The notes under the pieces were generated by a model that was not told where the DNA came from, ran no database searches, and worked only from the letters and a program-made list of their open reading frames with translations. This document shows positions 57,668 to 64,000 of a stretch of DNA of 64,000 bases, piece after piece. Positions within the stretch are counted from its first letter, which is position 1; the number at the start of each line of letters is the position of its first letter. Source of the stretch: Advenella sp048381675 (GTDB taxonomy: Bacteria; Pseudomonadota; Gammaproteobacteria; Burkholderiales; Burkholderiaceae_B). The stretch is from assembly GCF_048381675.1 (NCBI RefSeq), contig NZ_JBLWIS010000012.1:1-64000 (forward strand), in the 5' to 3' direction. Position numbers and translations under genes: made by a program.

Positions 57668-60532
57668 ATAACGGCCGGTATGGCTCTTTGGGTGGTTGGC
57701 AATATCTTGCGGCGTGCCTTCAGCCACAATGGTGCCACCGCCCTGGCCGCCTTCGGGGCCCATGTCCACGACCCAGTCTGCGGCCTTGATTACATCCAGG
57801 TTGTGTTCAATCACCACCACGGTATTACCGGCATCCACCAGCTGGTTGATGACTTCCAGCAATAGGGCAATATCGGCAAAATGCAGACCGGTGGTGGGTT
57901 CATCAAGCACATACATGGTTTTGCCGGTGCTGCGCTTGGACAGTTCCAGTGACAGCTTGATGCGTTGTGCCTCGCCACCTGAAAGCGTGGTGGCGCTTTG
58001 CCCCAGGCGGATATAGCTCAGGCCGACATCCATGAGGGTTTGCAGCTTGCGGGCGATCAGGGGAACCGCGCTGAAATATTCAAGTGCCTGCTCTACCGTA
58101 AGATCAAGGACATCGCTGATGGTGCGGCCACGGTAGCGGATTTCCAGGGTTTCCCGGTTATACCGCTTGCCATGACAGGTGTCACAGGGTACGTACATGT
58201 CGGGCAGGAAATGCATTTCCACCTTGATCACGCCATCGCCCTGGCAGTTTTCGCAGCGTCCGCCCTTGACGTTAAAGGAAAAACGCCCTGGATCATAGCC
58301 GCGGGCCCGGGCTTCGGGCGTACCGGCAAACAATTCGCGAATGGGGGTAAACAGGCCGGTATAAGTGGCCGGGTTGCTGCGCGGGGTGCGCCCGATCGGG
58401 CTTTGGTCCACATTGATGATCTTGTCGAAATGCTCCAGCCCTTCGATATGGGAATAGGGGGCGGACTCTGCCTGGGCACGGTTCAGTTCCCTTGCCATGA
58501 TGGTGGCCAGGGTATCGTTGATCAGGGTGGATTTGCCGGAACCGGAAACCCCGGAAATGCAGATCAGCTTGCCAACCGGAATGCTCAGGTTGACCGATTT
58601 CAGGTTGTTGCCGGTACAGCCATACAGTTTCAGCCAGGGTTGTTCCTCATCAAGCGGGCGGATGTTGCCGACATTGATTTTTTTGCGGCCGCTTAAATAA
58701 TTGCCGGTCAGGGATTGCGGGTTGGCTTCAACTTCTTGGGGGCTGCCCTGGGCAATCACCCTGCCACCATGTTCTCCGGCACCGGGACCCATGTCCACGA
58801 CCCAGTCGGCGGCGCGGATCATGTCTTCATCATGCTCTACCACAATCACGCTATTACCCAGGTCACGCAAATGCTGGAGCGTATGGATAAGACGGTCGTT
58901 ATCGCGCTGGTGCAGGCCAATCGAGGGCTCATCCAGCACATACATCACTCCTGTCAGCCCCGAGCCAATCTGGCTGGCCAGGCGGATACGCTGGGCCTCA
59001 CCACCGGAAATCGTATCGGCACTGCGGTCCAGTGACAGATAGTTCAGTCCCACATCATTCAGGAACTGCAGGCGCGACTGGATTTCACGCACAATCCGGT
59101 TGGCGATTTCCTGCTTGGCACCGTTGAGCTGCAGGTTTTGGAACCATTCCAGGCATTTGGAAAGCGCCATGGCTTCCACTTCGTAAATGCCCAGTCCGCG
59201 CTTGGCGCCTTCCCGCTCTTCGTTGCCAATCAGTACATTCCGGGCATCGGCACGCAGGCGGGAGCCATTACATTCGGGACAGGTTTGCAGGCTGCGGTAT
59301 TTGCCCAGTTCTTCGCGTACGGCGCTGGAATCGGTTTCCAGCCAACGTCTTTCGAGATTGGGAATAATGCCTTCGAAGGCGTGTGTCTTGAAGGTGCTGA
59401 GTCCCTTGTTGTCCAGGTACAGGAAAGAAATTTCTTCTTCGCCGGAACCGTATAAGACAATTTGCTTTATGTGTTCAGGCAGGGATTCGAAGGCCTCGTC
59501 GATATCGAATCCGTAATGAATGGCCAGGCTGTGCAGCAGGGAATGGGTAAAGGCATTGCGTTTGTCCCAGCCCTTGATGGCGCCGCTGGCCAGGCTTAAC
59601 TCTGGAAAAGCCACAATCCGCTTGGGGTCAAAGATATGAACATGACCCAGGCCATCACAGCGTGGGCAGGCCCCTACCGGGTTGTTAAAGCTGAACAGGC
59701 GCGGCTCCAGTTCAGCCAGGCTGTGATTGCAGACAGGGCAGGCATAGCGGCTGGAGAAGGCATGTTCAATGTTTTCATCCAGGTCCAGTACAATTACCCG
59801 GCCATCAGCCAGCTTGATCGCGGTTTCAATGCTTTCGGCCAGGCGTTGTTTGCTTTCTTCGCGCACTTTCAGGCGGTCAATCACCACGTCGATATTGTGT
59901 TTTTCGTTTTTGTTCAGGGGCGGGATGCGGTCAAGTTCGATCATGGCGTCGTCGATGCGAACGCGAATAAAGCCCTGGGCCTGAAACTGGATGAATTCAT
60001 CTTCAAAGCTGCCCTTGCGATTGCGGGCAATCGGTGCCAGCAAGGCAATCCGGGTTTCGGGTTTCAGCGCCAGAATGAAATCAACCATCTGACCAACGCT
60101 TTGGGCCTGCAGCGGCTCTCCATGTTCGGGGCAGTACGGCGTGCCGACGCGGGCAAACAGCAGGCGCAGGTAATCGTGGATCTCTGTAATGGTGCCAACC
60201 GTAGAGCGTGGGTTGTGTCCGGCCGCTTTCTGTTCGATTGAAATCGCGGGTGACAGGCCTTCGATCATGTCGACATCAGGCTTGTCCATGAGTTGCAGGA
60301 ACTGGCGGGCATAGGCCGAGAGGCTTTCCACATAACGGCGCTGGCCTTCGGCATACAGCGTGTCAAACGCCAAGGAAGACTTGCCCGAGCCGGATAGGCC
60401 GGTCATGACCACCAGTTTGTGACGGGGCAAATCAAGTGAAATATTCTTCAGATTATGCGTGCGGGCACCGCGGATGCGGATTGCATCCCTGTTGAAGTCA
60501 CCGGTTGTGTCCGGGGATGTATCCATTACCAT
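57647..60532 (-). CDS. uvrA: UvrABC excision nuclease subunit A
   Basis: 961 residues, normal for UvrA. Two ABC ATPase modules: Walker A GLSGSGKSS (near 45) and GVSGSGKST (near 660), signatures ISGGEAQR and LSGGEAQR. Two zinc modules are seen: CPVC...CPRC near 270-300 and CENC...CDTC near 755-785. It scans DNA for bulky lesions with UvrB. The start may be 60532 or the ATG two codons on. No LexA box (CTGT-N8-ACAG) was found upstream. Convergent with, and overlapping, the acyl-CoA synthetase gene. Confidence 0.97.
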   Translation of the reverse strand: MVMDTSPDTTGDFNRDAIRIRGARTHNLKNISLDLPRHKLVVMTGLSGSGKSSLAFDTLYAEGQRRYVESLSAYARQFLQLMDKPDVDMIEGLSPAISIEQKAAGHNPRSTVGTITEIHDYLRLLFARVGTPYCPEHGEPLQAQSVGQMVDFILALKPETRIALLAPIARNRKGSFEDEFIQFQAQGFIRVRIDDAMIELDRIPPLNKNEKHNIDVVIDRLKVREESKQRLAESIETAIKLADGRVIVLDLDENIEHAFSSRYACPVCNHSLAELEPRLFSFNNPVGACPRCDGLGHVHIFDPKRIVAFPELSLASGAIKGWDKRNAFTHSLLHSLAIHYGFDIDEAFESLPEHIKQIVLYGSGEEEISFLYLDNKGLSTFKTHAFEGIIPNLERRWLETDSSAVREELGKYRSLQTCPECNGSRLRADARNVLIGNEEREGAKRGLGIYEVEAMALSKCLEWFQNLQLNGAKQEIANRIVREIQSRLQFLNDVGLNYLSLDRSADTISGGEAQRIRLASQIGSGLTGVMYVLDEPSIGLHQRDNDRLIHTLQHLRDLGNSVIVVEHDEDMIRAADWVVDMGPGAGEHGGRVIAQGSPQEVEANPQSLTGNYLSGRKKINVGNIRPLDEEQPWLKLYGCTGNNLKSVNLSIPVGKLICISGVSGSGKSTLINDTLATIMARELNRAQAESAPYSHIEGLEHFDKIINVDQSPIGRTPRSNPATYTGLFTPIRELFAGTPEARARGYDPGRFSFNVKGGRCENCQGDGVIKVEMHFLPDMYVPCDTCHGKRYNRETLEIRYRGRTISDVLDLTVEQALEYFSAVPLIARKLQTLMDVGLSYIRLGQSATTLSGGEAQRIKLSLELSKRSTGKTMYVLDEPTTGLHFADIALLLEVINQLVDAGNTVVVIEHNLDVIKAADWVVDMGPEGGQGGGTIVAEGTPQDIANHPKSHTGRYLKPLLA

Positions 60533-60590
60533 TGTTAATACTAGCTTCCAGTTAGATGAGTCTGGTTTTCGTTAGCCGAATGCATAACTA

Positions 60591-60615
60591 TAACGCAGTC
60601 AGCCAGTCTGCGTTA
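60591..60615. promoter_or_regulatory. Inverted repeat in the uvrA-MFS divergent region
   Basis: TAACGCAG (60591-60598) and CTGCGTTA (60608-60615) form a perfect 8-bp dyad with a 9-bp spacer, midway between the divergent starts. A TATAAA at 60622-60627 (plus) and TATAGT (minus, 60587-60592) flank it, so a protein bound here could affect both genes. Confidence 0.4.
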
Positions 60616-60667
60616 CACTCTTATAAAGATATCCTCCAATTAGTTGGTTATTAATTAAATCCCTCAC

Positions 60668-61903
60668 ATGTCCATTAAATCTAGAATCAGTCACCCTGAT
60701 TCCCGTCATGCCCCCCGGCAACCGCGGGAAAAACTCAAGTTAACACCGATAGAAAGAAAAGCCAGCATTTCCCTGGCTTTATTGTTTGCCGTGCGCATGC
60801 TGGGGCTGTTCCTGCTGACCCCTGTGTTTGCCGATGCCGCCAAAACCCTGACCAACGGCAATAATGCCGCCCTGGTGGGGGCGGCCATTGGTGCTTACGG
60901 TATTACCCAGGCCATCATGCAAATTCCGCTTGGCATGGCGTCCGACAAGTTTGGAAGGCGTCCGGTCATTATCTTCGGCATGCTGTTGTTTGTCATTGGG
61001 GGCATTATTTGTGCCAATGCCGAATCCGTGACGACGGTTATTATTGGCCGGGCCATCCAGGGATTTGGCGCGGTTTCCGCGGCCATTACCGCCTGGGTTG
61101 CCGATGCCACTCGCCCTGAAGTACGTACCCGGGCCATGGCCATGGTGGGCGCCTCCATTGGTGTTTCCTTTGCGGTTTCACTGGTGCTGTCGCCCTTGCT
61201 GGTCGAATGGAGCGGCTTGCCCGGCCTGTTCTGGGTCATCAGCCTGTTGGGTTTTGTTTGCCTGTTACTGGCCACGCTTATTGTGCCTGTGGTGCCCATG
61301 CATGGCCAAGCGGTATCGCAAAAATCACGCGCAGCCGATGTGTTCAAACATGCCGATTTGCTGCGCCTGAACTTCGGGGTTTTCTGCCTGCATTTTATTT
61401 TGATGTCCATCTTTGTGGTGGCCCCTCCCTTGTTGATGGAGCTGGGTGGTTATACCGTGGGTAATCTTTGGGAGGTTTACCTGCCAGTTATATTGGTGGC
61501 ATTTGTGTTAATGGTACCGGCGGTTTTCTATACCGAAACCCGTCATATTCATAAATTAAGCCTTGAAATCTGTGTGGCAGCCCTGGCCGTGGTTATGGCT
61601 ATGATGCCGCTGGCCAGCCAGTCTTTTGCCGCTACCATGGTGGCCTTTGTGCTATTTTTCATCGCGTTCAATATCCTGGAAGCCTTGCAGCCTTCAATGG
61701 TTTCCCGCTTTTCACCGCCCGAGCATAAAGGCTTGGCCCTGGGGTTCTATAATATGTCCCAGGCACTGGGTGTTGCCGCTGGTGGCGCTATTGGCGGCCT
61801 GGTGGCGCGTTATGCGGGGCCTCCAAAAGTATTCCTGCTGGGGGCATTGCTGGCGGCAGTCTGGTTCTTTGTCTCCAGGGGCCTGAAAGGTGTTAGGCGA
61901 TAG
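60668..61903 (+). CDS. MFS transporter (YajR-like)
   Basis: 411 residues with a hydrophilic N-terminal tail of about 35 residues and twelve predicted helices. The MFS motif A is seen as GMASDKFGRRPVI near residues 92-104, and motif C-like glycine-rich sequence appears in helix 5 (GASIGVSFAVSLVLSP). The layout LTPIERKASISLALLFAVRM resembles the drug/H+ antiporter-like YajR, without the extra C-terminal YAM domain. Substrate unknown. Its position between uvrA and ssb is conserved in Burkholderiales. Confidence 0.85.
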   Translation: MSIKSRISHPDSRHAPRQPREKLKLTPIERKASISLALLFAVRMLGLFLLTPVFADAAKTLTNGNNAALVGAAIGAYGITQAIMQIPLGMASDKFGRRPVIIFGMLLFVIGGIICANAESVTTVIIGRAIQGFGAVSAAITAWVADATRPEVRTRAMAMVGASIGVSFAVSLVLSPLLVEWSGLPGLFWVISLLGFVCLLLATLIVPVVPMHGQAVSQKSRAADVFKHADLLRLNFGVFCLHFILMSIFVVAPPLLMELGGYTVGNLWEVYLPVILVAFVLMVPAVFYTETRHIHKLSLEICVAALAVVMAMMPLASQSFAATMVAFVLFFIAFNILEALQPSMVSRFSPPEHKGLALGFYNMSQALGVAAGGAIGGLVARYAGPPKVFLLGALLAAVWFFVSRGLKGVRR

Positions 61904-61919
61904 CCACAATGGTTATAAT
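61891..61919 (+). promoter_or_regulatory. Predicted ssb promoter
   Basis: A perfect -10 TATAAT (61914-61919) lies just after the MFS stop; the best-spaced -35 (17 bp) is the weak TGTTAG at 61891-61896. It would give a leader of about 70 nt. Confidence 0.45.
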
Positions 61920-61997
61920 GCGCACATGATTCTTCTGTTAACCGGCTTGTTTTTTTAAGATTCAGGCCAGGTATATGCAAATTGTTAGGAAATTTTT

Positions 61998-62489
61998 ATG
62001 GCATCAGTCAACAAAGTTATTTTAGTGGGAAATCTGGGGCGTGACCCTGAAGTCCGTTACAGCCCTGACGGTGCTGCAATGTGTAATATCTCTATTGCCA
62101 CCACCTCTAGCTGGAAAGATAAAAACACCGGTGAGCGCCGTGATGAAACCGAATGGCATCGCGTTTCTTTCTTTGGTCGCCTCGCTGAAGTTGCCGGTCA
62201 ATACCTTAAAAAAGGCAGCGCCGTGTATGTGGAAGGCCGCATCAAGACACGCAAATGGCAAGACAAAGAGACCGGGCAGGATCGTTATTCAACTGATATC
62301 ATTGCCGATCAGATGCAAATGCTGGGTGGTCGTGCCGACTCTACAAGCATGGGTGGCGATGATTTCAGTGATTCTTATGCGGCACCTCGCCAGCAACCGC
62401 AGCGTGCACCGCAAAGCCAGCGTCCATCAGCACCTGCTGCCGGTTCTGCCAGCAATATCATGGATATGGACGACGATATACCGTTTTAA
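61998..62489 (+). CDS. ssb: Single-stranded DNA-binding protein
   Basis: 163 residues: an OB-fold (MASVNKVILVGNLGRDPEVR, then TEWHRVSFFGRLAEVAGQYL and GSAVYVEGRIKTRKWQDK), a flexible Gln/Pro/Ser-rich linker (about 115-155) and the acidic tail MDMDDDIPF that recruits repair and replication partners. It binds single-stranded DNA as a tetramer. Confidence 0.97.
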   Translation: MASVNKVILVGNLGRDPEVRYSPDGAAMCNISIATTSSWKDKNTGERRDETEWHRVSFFGRLAEVAGQYLKKGSAVYVEGRIKTRKWQDKETGQDRYSTDIIADQMQMLGGRADSTSMGGDDFSDSYAAPRQQPQRAPQSQRPSAPAAGSASNIMDMDDDIPF

Positions 62490-62574
62490 GCTTTACCAGA
62501 AACATTATATAGTTAATTAATTTCTATTTGGTTTGGTTTAACCAGCTGATTTTAATAGAAAATTATTCAACAAG

Positions 62575-62608
62575 AAGCCCTTCAAATGCATAAATATTTG
62601 AAGGGCTT
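62575..62608 (+). terminator. Terminator between ssb and the amino-acid ABC transporter
   Basis: Perfect 13-bp stem AAGCCCTTCAAAT (62575-62587) / ATTTGAAGGGCTT (62596-62608) with an 8-nt loop, followed by TTGTTTAT. It can act for ssb and, in reverse, for the convergent transporter genes. Confidence 0.8.
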
Positions 62609-62639
62609 TGTTTATAGTTGAAGCAAGTTGGCTTGAGCG

Positions 62640-63368
62640 TTAAAGCAAGCGTGACAGGAAATTACGTGCCCGTTCAGAGCGATTCTGTATGTCATTGAAA
62701 AACGACGCTGTGGGGCAATCTTCCAATATGTGCCCTTTATCCATGAATACAATCCGGTCGGCCACTTTTTGTGCAAAACCCATTTCATGCGTTACGCATA
62801 TCATCGTCATGCCCTCTTGGGCTAACTCAACCATCACATCAAGCACTTCTTGCACCATCTCCGGGTCCAGGGCAGAGGTGGGCTCATCAAACAGCATGCA
62901 GACTGGATTCATGCAAAGCGCCCTTGCGATGGCCACACGCTGTTGCTGGCCGCCTGAAAGGCTGGCCGGATAACGGTCCTCAAAGGTGGCCAAGCCGACG
63001 CGGTCCAGGTATTTTTTGACCTGTTCATTGGCTTCTTCTTTTGAGCGTCCAAGCACTTTTTGTTGCGCCAAGGTTAAATTTCCCCTGACGGTTAAATGCG
63101 GAAACAATTCAAAATTCTGAAAAACCATGCCGGCTTTGGCACGTAAAGCGGGCAGGTTTGTAGCCGGATCGCCAACAGATGTGCCATTCACCGTAATGGT
63201 GCCTTGCTGAAACGGCTCCAGGCCATTGACGGTTTTAATCAAGGTTGATTTGCCCGAGCCTGAAGGCCCGCAAATAACCAATACTTCCTGTTTGTTGACG
63301 TGTATGGAACAGTCTTTTAATACCTGAGTTGTTCCATACCACTTGGAGATGTTTTCAATGCTGATCAT
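62640..63368 (-). CDS. Polar amino acid ABC transporter ATP-binding protein (GlnQ type)
   Basis: 242 residues: Walker A GPSGSGKST (34-42), signature LSGGQQQR, Walker B MLFDEPTSALDPE and H-loop CVTHEMGFA. The layout matches GlnQ/HisP-like ATPases that drive import of polar amino acids. It starts 21 bp after the permease stop on the same strand and is the last visible gene of the transporter. Confidence 0.9.
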   Translation of the reverse strand: MISIENISKWYGTTQVLKDCSIHVNKQEVLVICGPSGSGKSTLIKTVNGLEPFQQGTITVNGTSVGDPATNLPALRAKAGMVFQNFELFPHLTVRGNLTLAQQKVLGRSKEEANEQVKKYLDRVGLATFEDRYPASLSGGQQQRVAIARALCMNPVCMLFDEPTSALDPEMVQEVLDVMVELAQEGMTMICVTHEMGFAQKVADRIVFMDKGHILEDCPTASFFNDIQNRSERARNFLSRLL

Positions 63369-63389
63369 AGGGGCATATTTGGAAATAAA

Positions 63390-64000
63390 TTACGTGTGGG
63401 CTGATTTTGCCTGGTAGCGTTTTAACAAGGCATTGGCAACAAAAGACAGGCCAACACAATATATATAATAAATAACGGCAACAAACAGGAATATTTCTGC
63501 CGGATATACCATTACCCGGTTACTGACCTGAGTGGCCACAAATGACAGTTCGGCAACGCCAATCACATAGGCAAGAGAGGTGTCTTTAATGAGTGATACC
63601 CATTGATTGATGAATGAGGGCATCATGACCGGCAGGGCTTGGGGTAAAATGACATAACGCATGACCTGATGGGGTTTCATGCCCAATGCCGCGGCAGCTT
63701 GCCATTGGCCGGCCGGTAGGCTACGAATGCCGGCATAGACGGCATGGGCCAGGTAGGCGCCGCCAATCAAAGATAAAGAGCAAACCACCGTAATGGTTCC
63801 CGGAATATCAATATGAAAAAGAATGGGCAATAAAAAATAAACCCAAAAAATAAGCATGATGACCGGAATCGCCCTGAAAAACCCCAGGAAAGTAAGCAGT
63901 GCCGTATGAACAATGCCTTTTGTTAATGCAAGGGTGATGCCAAATGCCAATCCCAGAATGGCGGAAGCAAGGGCGGAAGCAATGCTTAAGATAATGGTGA
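63390..64000 (-). CDS. Polar amino acid ABC transporter permease (GlnP/HisMQ type, partial)
   Basis: The gene enters from the right edge, so its start is outside; 202 codons are visible and remain open to the last base. Hydrophobic segments and the EAA loop are present (SLPAGQWQAAAALGMKPHQV, then YVILPQALPVMMPS), characteristic of the HisMQ permease family. The pair with the GlnQ-type ATPase suggests import of glutamate, glutamine or a similar amino acid. The periplasmic receptor gene should lie beyond the window. Confidence 0.9.
   Translation of the reverse strand, partial: TIILSIASALASAILGLAFGITLALTKGIVHTALLTFLGFFRAIPVIMLIFWVYFLLPILFHIDIPGTITVVCSLSLIGGAYLAHAVYAGIRSLPAGQWQAAAALGMKPHQVMRYVILPQALPVMMPSFINQWVSLIKDTSLAYVIGVAELSFVATQVSNRVMVYPAEIFLFVAVIYYIYCVGLSFVANALLKRYQAKSAHT

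Noticed and set aside
57998..58696. 232-codon plus-strand open frame inside uvrA
   Set aside because: Antisense to the conserved second ATPase and zinc modules of UvrA; no independent signal.
60533..60667. LexA (SOS) box upstream of uvrA
   Set aside because: No CTGT-N8-ACAG match on inspection.

Overview
The window looks like the chromosome of a betaproteobacterium of the order Burkholderiales, most likely family Alcaligenaceae (Bordetella/Advenella/Pusillimonas relatives). Several things point there: a Bug-type tricarboxylate receptor, the ponA|aroK-aroB-dgt and uvrA|MFS-ssb neighbourhoods, the hemB-engB|cytochrome c4-resB-ccsB block (system II cytochrome c maturation), and lptM-lysA|cyaY. 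Base composition is moderate, near 50 % G+C by eye. This placement is inferred from gene content and order; no 16S or tRNA gene is present. No IS element, prophage, CRISPR array or tRNA was seen.

Layout. 1-6.4 kb (minus strand): the end of a tripartite tricarboxylate transporter (tctC, tctB cut by the edge) and a complete branched-chain-amino-acid-type ABC transporter, livG-livF-livK-livH-livM. 6.6-17.9 kb: an amine/amino-acid catabolic island around a divergent MocR-type regulator. Leftward run a polyamine-type binding protein, an aromatic/aspartate-type aminotransferase and a semialdehyde-type dehydrogenase. Rightward run the regulator, a class-III omega-aminotransferase, ATPase and permeases of a PotABC-type importer, and a short-chain dehydrogenase. 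18-27.2 kb: the spc and alpha ribosomal clusters (rplN to rpsD with secY, infA, rpmJ; then rpoA-rplQ with its own promoter). The S10 genes that normally precede rplN are not in the 18 kb upstream.

27.4-30.6 kb holds the most striking system: three genes in a row for a Rieske oxygenase with its parts redistributed. The first is a catalytic non-haem-iron subunit whose Rieske cluster site is missing. The second is a reductase carrying an extra N-terminal Rieske domain. The third is a glutathione-S-transferase-like protein. This is the architecture of the bacterial NdmC-NdmD-NdmE N7-demethylase of purine alkaloid breakdown, here beside ribosomal genes and without visible ndmA/ndmB or purine catabolism genes.

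30.7-39.6 kb: redox and haem functions (dsbD, cutA, a small Cas2/VapD-like protein, hemB, engB, cytochrome c4, resB, ccsB). 39.6-45.9 kb: a complete cydA-cydB-cydX-cydD-cydC operon for cytochrome bd oxidase and its assembly exporter; the 39-residue cydX is easily missed. 46.2-53.7 kb: lysA-lptM, cyaY, a class A penicillin-binding protein, and aroK-aroB-dgt. 53.8-57.7 kb: an AraC-type regulator with a degenerate receiver domain, an LrgA/LrgB (CidA/CidB) pair and an acyl-CoA synthetase. 57.6-64 kb: uvrA, an MFS transporter, ssb, and the start of a polar amino-acid ABC transporter that runs off the right edge.

Besides the NdmCDE-like cassette, notable points are a structured leader before rplN, a hairpin-rich rpoA-rplQ spacer, a receiver domain lacking its phosphorylatable aspartate, a LivF ATPase with arginine in place of the Walker A lysine, and an AT-rich patch inside dgt.
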